Shown: piece after piece, positions 1-5,781 of the stretch | Layout: each line of letters begins with the position of its first letter | How positions within the stretch are numbered: position 1 is the first letter of the stretch | Source of the DNA: CBDVAK01 sp965371945 | GTDB lineage: Bacteria; Pseudomonadota; Gammaproteobacteria; Competibacterales; JAHEDQ01 | Length of the DNA: 6,978 bases | Assembly (NCBI GenBank): GCA_965371945.1 | Contig: CBDVAK010000187.1 | Location: 1 to 6,978 of the forward strand | Direction of reading: 5' to 3' | Made by a program: the position numbers and the translations under genes | The notes under the pieces: model-generated | What the model saw: the letters and a program-made list of their open reading frames with translations, nothing else | What the model was told of the DNA's origin: nothing | Databases searched by the model: none

Positions 1-925
1 GCTCAACGAAAAGGAGATGCAGCGCAAGCGGCGGCTGGTCGCCAAGGGCAATGTCAGCCGCGCCGAACTGGAAACCCAGGAGCGCGCACTGCTGGGCCAG
101 CAGCAGAGCGTACAATCCCAGCGCAACTCCCTCAACCTGATCCCCAGCCAGCGCACCGTGCTGGACGCCCAACTCGCCCGTCTTGACGCCAATCTGGCTG
201 CCGCCAACAGGGATCTGGCTCATACCGAGGTGCGTTTGCCCTTCATCGGCCGTATCTCCCGGGTCAATGTCGAGCAGGACCGCTATGTCCGTGAAGGCGA
301 AGTATTGGCTGCCGCCGACGGCCTGGAGATGGCGGAAATCGAGGCCCAGATCCCGCTCGAACAACTGGGCAGCCTGGTTCGATCCGACGAAACCCTCGAT
401 ATTCTCCAGGCCGCACCGGGCGTATCGGGCGGATCACCGCTCGGCTTGTCCGCCCGAATCAGGCTCAGCGAGGGCGAGTTCTCGGCCACCTGGAACGGGC
501 GTGTTGCCCGGCTCAGCGATACGCTGGACCCCAAGACCCGCACCATCGGGGTCATCGTCGAAGTGGATGCCCCCTATGCCAACGTCCAGCCCGGCGTACG
601 GCCGCCGCTGGTCAAGGGGTTGTTCGTGGAGGTCATTCTTGCCGGCAAACCGCGGCCCGACAGTCTGGTGATACCGCGATTCGCCCTGCAACAGGGCAAA
701 GCCTATATCGTCAACAGTGAAAACCGACTGGAGATTCGGACGCTGGAACTGGAACTGTCACAAGCGGATTACGTGGTGGTCCGCAGCGGTATCGAGCCGG
801 GCGAGCAACTGGTGGTTTCCGACCTCGTCCCGGCCATCGAGGGGATGCTGCTGCAACCGCAGCTGGATGGGGAAACCCAGAAAAAACTGGCTGAATGGAC
901 ATCGCGGAGCGGTCAGGATGATTGA
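1..925 (+). CDS. RND efflux periplasmic adaptor subunit (HlyD/AcrA-type membrane fusion protein), 5' end missing
   Basis: This adaptor would bridge an inner-membrane RND permease and an outer-membrane channel in the periplasm. The frame is open from base 2 and no credible start lies in the window, so the signal peptide, first lipoyl half and first coiled-coil helix are missing to the left. Counting from the in-frame Met at base 17, residues 1-68 are a charged, Gln/Leu-rich helix, the descending arm of the coiled-coil hairpin. Residues 70-115 are the second lipoyl half (LPFIGRISRVNV, then YVREGEVLAAADGLEM). Residues 145-210 form the beta-barrel, with the family hallmark LDPKTRTIGVIVEVDAP at 170-186. 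Residues 215-280 are the membrane-proximal domain, with SGIEPGEQLVVSDL at 257-270. The stop at 923-925 overlaps the permease start by 8 bp, which supports one operon and one complex. The substrate cannot be read from the sequence. Confidence 0.93.
   Translation, partial: LNEKEMQRKRRLVAKGNVSRAELETQERALLGQQQSVQSQRNSLNLIPSQRTVLDAQLARLDANLAAANRDLAHTEVRLPFIGRISRVNVEQDRYVREGEVLAAADGLEMAEIEAQIPLEQLGSLVRSDETLDILQAAPGVSGGSPLGLSARIRLSEGEFSATWNGRVARLSDTLDPKTRTIGVIVEVDAPYANVQPGVRPPLVKGLFVEVILAGKPRPDSLVIPRFALQQGKAYIVNSENRLEIRTLELELSQADYVVVRSGIEPGEQLVVSDLVPAIEGMLLQPQLDGETQKKLAEWTSRSGQDD
906..909 (+). promoter_or_regulatory. Ribosome binding site of the RND permease
   Basis: GGAG lies 8 nt upstream of the ATG at 918, inside the last codons of the adaptor gene. 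It fixes the permease start at 918. The frame stays open upstream to an alternative start near 717, but those residues overlap the adaptor gene out of frame and do not resemble an RND N-terminus. Confidence 0.65.
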
Positions 926-3900
926 ATTCTTCGCCCGTCACCCCACCGCGGGCAATCTGCTGATGCTGCTGCTGGCGGCGACCGGCCTGATCGCGCTGCC
1001 CGGATTGCAGCGGGAAACCTTTCCAGACTTCACTCCGCAGGAACTGAAGGTCAGCGTGCCCTATCCTGGCGCCAGCGCCGAAGAGGTCGAGGAGGCAATC
1101 TGCCGGCGGCTGGAAGATGCCATCGAAGGCATCAGCGATGTTGCCGAGATGCGCTGCGAGGCCCGTGAGGGACTTGCTATCAGTGTGGTGGAGTTACAGG
1201 AGGGTAGCGACTTCAGCCGTTTCCTCGACGACGTCCGCACCGAGGTGGAAGCGATCGACAACTTTCCGGAACAGGCAGAATCGCCAGTCATCGAGGAGCT
1301 TGGCCGTACCGACAACGTGGTGGCTGTCGCTATCAACGGCCCCATGTCCACTACCGATCTCAAGGCCTATGCGGAACAGGTCAAGGATCAGTTGCAGCAA
1401 CTGTCCGAGGTGTCACGGGTGGATGTCAAGGGATTTTCGGATCACCAACTGCGTATCGAAGTCCCCGCGCGCACGCTGCATCAGTTCGGGGTCAGCATCT
1501 CGGATATCGCCAATGCCGTCAGCCGCCAGAGTATCGACCTGCCTGCCGGCTCTTTGCAAACCAATGATCGGGATATTCTGATCCGGTTCACCGATCTGCG
1601 CCGCACGCCCGAACAATTGGCTGATCTCGTTATCGTCAGCGCCGTCTCCGGTGCGGAGATCAGGCTGGGTGAGATCGCCACCATCACCGACCGCTTCGAG
1701 CTGGATGAGGAGAAGATCCTGTTCAACGGCAAACGCTCCGCCGTGTTGCAGGTGATCAAGACCAAACAGCAGGACACGCTGGTGGTCATGGATGCCGTGA
1801 GCCAGTTCCTCGATGAACTGCGCGCCTCCGCACCCGCTGGCGTGTCCTTTATCGTCACCCAGGACAAATCTTCCATCGTCCGCGATCGCCTCAGCCTGCT
1901 GTTGAAAAACGGCCTCCAGGGACTGCTGCTGGTGTTTCTCACCATGTGGCTGTTCTTCCAGGGGCGCTTCGCTTTCTGGGTCGCCATGGGGTTGCCGGTA
2001 TCGTTCCTGGGCGCGTTGTTCCTGATGAGCGTGCTGGGGCTCACCGTCAACATGATTACCATGGTGGCATTGCTGATCGCCATCGGCCTGCTGATGGATG
2101 ATGCCATCGTCATCTCCGAAAACATCGCCACCCATATGCGCCGGGGCAAGAGCGCGATGCGCTCGGCCATCGACGGCACTCGGCAGGTTGCCCCCGGAGT
2201 GGTCTCATCGTTTCTGACCACTGTTGCAGTATTCGGCCCTCTTGCCTTCCTTTCCGGGAAGATGGGCAAGGTGTTGCAGTTCGTGCCGATGGTGCTGCTG
2301 CTGGTCATCGCGGTGAGCCTGGTCGAGGCCTTTCTGATCCTGCCCCATCACCTCGCTCATTCACTCAAACACCATGAAACGCAGACCAGCCGTTTCCGGC
2401 GGGCCTTCGACACCCGGCTGATCCATTTTCGTGATCACACGGTCGGACATCTGGTGGACTGGGCGGTCGACCGGCGCTACTGGTTTATCGGCGGCATCAT
2501 CGCCCTGTTTTTGATCAGCGTGGGTATGCTGGTGGGTGGGAAGCTCAAGTTCGAAGCGTTTCCGGACGTGGAGGGAGATATCATCGAGGCCCGCATCCTG
2601 CTTCCCCAGGGCACGCCCCTATGGCGTACGGAAGCTGTGGTGCGGCGCATCGTCCGGGGTCTGGAAATCGTGGATGCCGAGTTCACCCCTCTGCAGCCCG
2701 ACGGCCAGCGGCTGGTACGCAATGTCCAGACCCGGTTCAACGACAACCCGGATGCCAAGGAAACTGGCCCCCATGTCGCCACGGTCAACGTGGATCTACT
2801 CACTGCCGAGGAGCGCAACGGCCGTCTGGACGACGTTATCAGCCGTTGGCGAGAAACAGTCGGTGAGATTCCCGATCTGCTCGCCCTCAACTTCAAGGAA
2901 CCGGTCATCGGTCCCGGCGGCATCCCCCTTGAGATCCGCCTCAGTGGTCCGGACCTCGAACCACTCAAGCAGGCATCGATTGCCCTGCAGGCGTGGTTGG
3001 CGCGCTATCGGGGTGTATTCGATCTCTCCGATGACATGCGCCCCGGCAAACCGGAGTTGCGGCTGAAGCTGCGCGATGGTGCACTGGCCCTGGGGCTGGA
3101 TGCTTCCAGCATTGCCAACCAGCTGCGCGCGGCTTTCCACGGCACCATCGCCAGCGAAATCCAGGTCGGCCCCGAGTCCTACGAGATCGACGTCCGCCTG
3201 GCCGGGGCCGATCGCACCACGCTGACTGATATTGAGACCTTCCGTATCACCACTACACAGGGCGACCAGGTGCCCCTGAGTGCGGTCGTCAGTATCGAGC
3301 AGGACAGGGGCTTTGCCCGTATACAGCGGATCAACGGGCTGCGTACAGTCACCGTCACCGGCGATCTTGATGTGCGTATCGCCAACGCCGGGGAGATCGT
3401 CGCTGATACCAAGGCCAATTTCCTAGCCGACCTGTTGCGCCAATATCCGAGCGTACGCACCAGCATCGAGGGTCAGTCCCGGGAGACCAGCAAGACAGGT
3501 ACCTCCCTGCTGCGTGGTTTTGCCATCGGCCTGATCGGTATCTTCATTCTGCTCAGCTTTCAGTTCCGCAGCTATATCGAACCTCTGGTCGTAATGGCGG
3601 TCATCCCGCTGGCATTGATCGGCGTCATTTGGGGCCACCTGCTGATGGGTATCAGCCTGACCATGCCCGGAATCATCGGTTTTGCCTCCCTGGCGGGTAT
3701 TGTGGTTAACGATTCCATACTGCTGGTTGAGTTCTTGAAGCTGCGCGCCCGCGAGGGGCACTCGGTGGTCGAAGCGGCCAAGATGGCCAGCCGCGAACGC
3801 TTCCGGGCAGTGTTGCTCACCTCCATTACCACTATGGCCGGGCTCACGCCTCTGTTGCTGGAAAAGTCCATGCAGGCCCAGATTCTCATCCCGCTCGCCA

Positions 3901-4043
3901 CCAGCATCGTGTTTGGCCTGCTCAGCACCACCGTGCTGGTATTGCTGATGGTGCCGGCCATGTTCAGTGTCCTGAGTGACCTGGGGCTTTCTTCTACGGT
4001 GGCGGAAGGTGTGGATCCGACGGAAACAGTGGCGACGGAATAG
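918..4043 (+). CDS. RND efflux permease (AcrB/AcrD/AcrF superfamily, HAE-like)
   Basis: This is a proton-driven inner-membrane pump that works as a trimer with the adaptor encoded just upstream. At 1041 residues it has the normal family length. It starts MIEFFARHPTAGNL, with TM1 at about 12-30. The first periplasmic porter loop runs to about 330 (FPDF and YPGAS motifs near its start). TM2-TM6 lie at about 332-476 and TM7 at about 521-542. The second porter loop runs to about 860, and TM8-TM12 occupy about 865-1017. The TM4 proton-relay aspartates are present as D394-D395 in GLLMDDAIVISEN, matching AcrB D407/D408. In TM10 the motif GIVVNDSILLVEF (927-939) has Asn931 where AcrB has Lys940. R961 and T968 match AcrB R971 and T978 by my hand alignment. 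No Cus/Czc-type heavy-metal signature was recognised, so HAE-like drug or lipophile export is more likely, but the substrate is unknown. The start at 918 is chosen from its Shine-Dalgarno sequence, the overlap with the adaptor stop and the family N-terminus. Confidence 0.95.
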   Translation: MIEFFARHPTAGNLLMLLLAATGLIALPGLQRETFPDFTPQELKVSVPYPGASAEEVEEAICRRLEDAIEGISDVAEMRCEAREGLAISVVELQEGSDFSRFLDDVRTEVEAIDNFPEQAESPVIEELGRTDNVVAVAINGPMSTTDLKAYAEQVKDQLQQLSEVSRVDVKGFSDHQLRIEVPARTLHQFGVSISDIANAVSRQSIDLPAGSLQTNDRDILIRFTDLRRTPEQLADLVIVSAVSGAEIRLGEIATITDRFELDEEKILFNGKRSAVLQVIKTKQQDTLVVMDAVSQFLDELRASAPAGVSFIVTQDKSSIVRDRLSLLLKNGLQGLLLVFLTMWLFFQGRFAFWVAMGLPVSFLGALFLMSVLGLTVNMITMVALLIAIGLLMDDAIVISENIATHMRRGKSAMRSAIDGTRQVAPGVVSSFLTTVAVFGPLAFLSGKMGKVLQFVPMVLLLVIAVSLVEAFLILPHHLAHSLKHHETQTSRFRRAFDTRLIHFRDHTVGHLVDWAVDRRYWFIGGIIALFLISVGMLVGGKLKFEAFPDVEGDIIEARILLPQGTPLWRTEAVVRRIVRGLEIVDAEFTPLQPDGQRLVRNVQTRFNDNPDAKETGPHVATVNVDLLTAEERNGRLDDVISRWRETVGEIPDLLALNFKEPVIGPGGIPLEIRLSGPDLEPLKQASIALQAWLARYRGVFDLSDDMRPGKPELRLKLRDGALALGLDASSIANQLRAAFHGTIASEIQVGPESYEIDVRLAGADRTTLTDIETFRITTTQGDQVPLSAVVSIEQDRGFARIQRINGLRTVTVTGDLDVRIANAGEIVADTKANFLADLLRQYPSVRTSIEGQSRETSKTGTSLLRGFAIGLIGIFILLSFQFRSYIEPLVVMAVIPLALIGVIWGHLLMGISLTMPGIIGFASLAGIVVNDSILLVEFLKLRAREGHSVVEAAKMASRERFRAVLLTSITTMAGLTPLLLEKSMQAQILIPLATSIVFGLLSTTVLVLLMVPAMFSVLSDLGLSSTVAEGVDPTETVATE

Positions 4044-4070
4044 TCGGAGCGCGACAGGTGGCCACGCACT

Positions 4071-4280
4071 TTGGCTCCGGAGTACGAGCAAGGCAATCTC
4101 CGGCGTGTTCCCTTACCATTCCCGCAGCCTGTACAGAGTCTGGCCAGACCCAATGCGGTGGTGGTTTCCGAGACCACCCATCGTTTGCTGGCGGGGCGAG
4201 TCGAGAGCGATGATCTCGGTTTGCATGAGATCAAAGGATTCGTTGAGCCCCAGCAGGCCTGGTGTTGTTGCGAACACTAA
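4071..4280 (+). pseudogene. Remnant of the C-terminal end of a class III adenylate/guanylate cyclase domain
   Basis: An open frame from a TTG at 4071 to a stop at 4278-4280 encodes 69 residues. From about 4131 the product reads like the last 45-50 residues of class III cyclase catalytic domains. It has VQSLARPNAVVVSETTHRLL, then a DLG segment (SDDLGLHE), then IKGFVEPQQAW. Family members typically show ARLQ-LAEPN-VV-S--T-RL, followed by LG---LKGF-EPV-AW. The metal-binding aspartates, the substrate-specifying residues and the dimerisation core are absent, because all of them lie upstream of this segment in an intact cyclase. The 20 residues before 4131 do not match the family, which suggests truncation or a frameshift. 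No Shine-Dalgarno sequence supports the TTG. The piece cannot be catalytic and is most likely debris of a lost cyclase or cyclase-fusion gene. The call rests on remembered family patterns only. Confidence 0.6.
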
Positions 4281-4309
4281 AACGCTGACCGTCGGCAGTT
4301 TGTTGGCGA

Positions 4310-4340
4310 ACTGTCTCACCGAGGGATCGGGTGAGACGGT
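4310..4340. repeat. Inverted repeat 1 (perfect 8-bp stem, extendable to 11 pairs)
   Basis: GTCTCACC at 4313-4320 pairs perfectly with GGTGAGAC at 4330-4337 around a 9-nt loop. One G-U pair (4312 with 4338) extends the stem to C4311-G4339 and A4310-T4340. No T-run follows on either strand, so it is not a canonical intrinsic terminator. It could be an RNA hairpin in the leader of the ATPase gene, a protein-binding site, or chance. Confidence 0.5.
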
Positions 4341-4354
4341 GGTGTAGAGGGGAA

Positions 4355-4378
4355 CACCTCAGAGACAATTTTGAGGTG
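4355..4378. repeat. Inverted repeat 2 (perfect 7-bp stem)
   Basis: CACCTCA at 4355-4361 pairs with TGAGGTG at 4372-4378. A further G-U pair (4362 with 4371) and an A-T pair (4363 with 4370) close a 6-nt loop. Its left arm overlaps ACACC (4354-4358), which can instead pair with GGTGT at 4341-4345. The two foldings exclude each other. The element ends 54 nt before the ATPase ATG. Confidence 0.45.
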
Positions 4379-4420
4379 GTGGCGCTGCTGGTTGTGCTCG
4401 TCGAGTGGGCCCTGTGACGA

Positions 4421-4426
4421 GAGGGG
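4421..4426 (+). promoter_or_regulatory. Ribosome binding site of the ATPase gene
   Basis: GAGGGG lies 6 nt before the ATG at 4433. The in-frame ATG at 4481 would give the more usual short N-terminus for this family (MIITRKGTLEAI), but no Shine-Dalgarno sequence lies at a usable distance before it. That favours 4433. Confidence 0.6.
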
Positions 4427-4432
4427 CGCACC

Positions 4433-5644
4433 ATGAAAATAAAGCGTTTTGAGCGGGATCTTCGTGGTATTGTGTCCCGCATGATCATCACCCGGAAGGG
4501 AACTCTTGAGGCGATCCAGGTAGCACTCGGGCGCAGCCCGGTGGTGGTGCTCACCGGACCGCGTCAGTGCGGCAAGACCACATTGGCCCGGGAGCTGCTG
4601 TCTGAAGACTCCGTCAACTACTTCGACCTGGAGGACCCGGTCAGCCTTGCACGTTTGGATGAGCCCATGACGGCGCTCGACCCGCTCGGTGGCCTGGTCG
4701 TGATCGACGAGATCCAGCGGCGCCCCGACCTCTTCCCCCTGCTCCGCCTGCTGGCGGATCGGAGCGGCCGGCAGGCACGCTTCCTGATCCTGGGCAGCGC
4801 CTCGGGCGACCTGATGCGGCAGAGTGCCGAGAGCCTGGCCGGGCGCATGGAGCGCATCGCCCTGGGCGGCTTCACACTGGTCGAACTGGGCGTCGAGTCG
4901 GCCTCCCGGCTGTGGCGGCGCGGCGGTTTCCCGCTGGCCTATCTGGCCCGCTCCGAGGATGACAGCCGGAGTTGGCGCAAGCAGTTTATCCAGACCCTGC
5001 TCGAACGGGACCTGCCGCAGTGGGGGACGCGCGTCCCGGCGGTGGCCCTGCAGCGCTTCTGGACCATGGTGGCCCACTACCACGGTCAGGTCTGGAACGC
5101 TGCCGAGCCGGCCCGCGCGCTCGGCGTGAACCCGTCCACCACCCGCCGCTATCTCGACCTGTTGACCGACGCCCTGATGCTCCGCCAGTTGCAGCCCTGG
5201 CACGCTAACCTCAAGAAGCGCCAGGTCAAGTCGCCCAAGGTCTACGTTCGCGACAGCGGCCTCTTGCACCAGTTGCTGGGACTCGGCAGCGAGAAGGCCC
5301 TGCTCAGCCATCCCAAGCTCGGTGCTTCGTGGGAAGGCTTCGTCATCGAGCAGGTTCTGGCGAGCGAGCCGCACGATGAAGCCTGGTTCTGGGCGACGCA
5401 CCAGGGCGCCGAGATGGACCTGATCCTGCGTCGCGGCGAGCGAATGCTGGGCGTCGAGGTCAAGCGCGCCGACGCCCCCCGCCTGACGCCGTCGATACGT
5501 ATCGCGCTGGAGGACCTGGGCCTTGCCTCGGTGTGCGTCGTCTACCCTGGCGCCAAGCGCTACCAGATCGCTGAGCGTGTTGAAGCCGTACCGCTCGCAA
5601 CGCTGGCTGAGCCGGGCCAGTTGTTCCCGGAGATCGCCGGATGA
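4433..5644 (+). CDS. ATP-binding protein of the AAA_14 / DUF4143 family
   Basis: This is a 403-residue cytoplasmic ATPase of a widespread family whose cellular role is not established. The N-terminal P-loop domain has Walker A GPRQCGKTT at 42-50 (K48) and Walker B VVIDEIQRRPD at 89-99 (D92, E93). A sensor-like LILGSAS follows, then the SLAGRMERIALGGFTLVEL region that is typical of the family. The middle part looks like a winged helix. The DUF4143 part starts near RYLDLLTDALML (239-250) and includes KVYVRDSGLLHQLLGL. The C-terminus carries a PD-(D/E)XK-like pattern: E306 in WEGFVIEQ, D329 in GAEMDLIL and E342/K344 in VEVK. Whether it cuts nucleic acid is unknown. Length is normal and no frame break was seen. 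The start at 4433 follows the Shine-Dalgarno sequence; 4481 is the alternative. The stop overlaps the next ATG as ATGA, and chrA starts 126 bp later, so co-transcription with chrA is plausible. Confidence 0.93.
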   Translation: MKIKRFERDLRGIVSRMIITRKGTLEAIQVALGRSPVVVLTGPRQCGKTTLARELLSEDSVNYFDLEDPVSLARLDEPMTALDPLGGLVVIDEIQRRPDLFPLLRLLADRSGRQARFLILGSASGDLMRQSAESLAGRMERIALGGFTLVELGVESASRLWRRGGFPLAYLARSEDDSRSWRKQFIQTLLERDLPQWGTRVPAVALQRFWTMVAHYHGQVWNAAEPARALGVNPSTTRRYLDLLTDALMLRQLQPWHANLKKRQVKSPKVYVRDSGLLHQLLGLGSEKALLSHPKLGASWEGFVIEQVLASEPHDEAWFWATHQGAEMDLILRRGERMLGVEVKRADAPRLTPSIRIALEDLGLASVCVVYPGAKRYQIAERVEAVPLATLAEPGQLFPEIAG

Positions 5645-5781
5645 AGGTGCAGGAGACTCTCGCGGAACTCGGGTTCGGCGACGCCGCGCGCGCCGAGCAC
5701 CTGGTACCGCACCTGCCATGCCACGAGACAGTGGGGTGCCTCGTCGGTGCGACAGCAAAGGGAGGAATTCGTGAGGTCTGA
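5641..5781 (+). CDS. Possible small protein of 46 residues, unrecognised
   Basis: An ATG at 5641 overlaps the ATPase stop as ATGA, and GGAG at 5629-5632 lies 8 nt before it, which would allow coupled translation. The frame ends at a TGA (5779-5781) that overlaps the first 11 bases of chrA. The product begins MKVQETLAELGFGDAARAEH and contains two cysteines (HLPCHETVGC), with no membrane segment or signal peptide. I do not recognise it. It could be a real small gene, a translational bridge between the ATPase and chrA, or the truncated start of a lost gene. In GC-rich DNA a 46-codon frame is common by chance, so confidence is low. Confidence 0.3.
   Translation: MKVQETLAELGFGDAARAEHLVPHLPCHETVGCLVGATAKGGIREV
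5761..5765 (+). promoter_or_regulatory. Ribosome binding site of chrA, selecting a GTG start
   Basis: GGAGG, within AAAGGGAGGAATTC, lies 5 nt before the GTG at 5771. No in-frame ATG occurs before the conserved ChrA N-terminal helix. The later in-frame GTG codons (5792, 5801, 5825, 5834) lack a comparable ribosome binding site, so 5771 is the best start. Confidence 0.75.

Larger units (their letters stand above)
4044..4432. other. 389-bp stretch without an intact gene, between the RND operon and the ATPase gene
   Basis: No complete recognisable gene lies here. The left part (4071-4280) holds a cyclase-domain remnant and the right part (4309-4378) holds two inverted repeats. No GC-rich hairpin followed by a T-run was seen after the permease stop, so no intrinsic terminator can be assigned to the pump operon. 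No convincing -35/-10 pair was found for the ATPase gene. The short palindromes GTGGCCAC (4058-4065) and CTCCGGAG (4075-4082) are too short to interpret in GC-rich DNA. Confidence 0.6.

Noticed and set aside
717..917. N-terminal extension of the RND permease by 67 residues
   Set aside because: It lies entirely over the adaptor gene in another frame. It is Trp/Arg-rich and unlike any RND N-terminus, whereas the ATG at 918 has a Shine-Dalgarno sequence and starts the canonical MIEFFARHP sequence.
1413..2308. Long - strand frames opposite the permease (240 and 275 codons)
   Set aside because: Both are complementary to conserved transmembrane and porter segments of the RND gene, have His/Gln- or Ser/Arg-rich shadow composition, and resemble no known family.
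4310..4340. Inverted repeat 1 as an intrinsic terminator of the RND operon
   Set aside because: No T-rich tract follows the stem on either strand, and it lies about 270 bp beyond the permease stop.
3976..4347. A 123-codon + strand frame running from the permease end through the gap
   Set aside because: It overlaps the permease 3' end and the cyclase remnant in another frame. Its sequence is Trp/Arg/Ser-rich with no family resemblance, while the other frame shows the cyclase pattern.
4371..4400. TTGAGG with a weak TTGTGC about 17 nt later as a sigma-70 promoter for the ATPase
   Set aside because: The -10 candidate matches the consensus poorly, and TTGAGG is part of inverted repeat 2.
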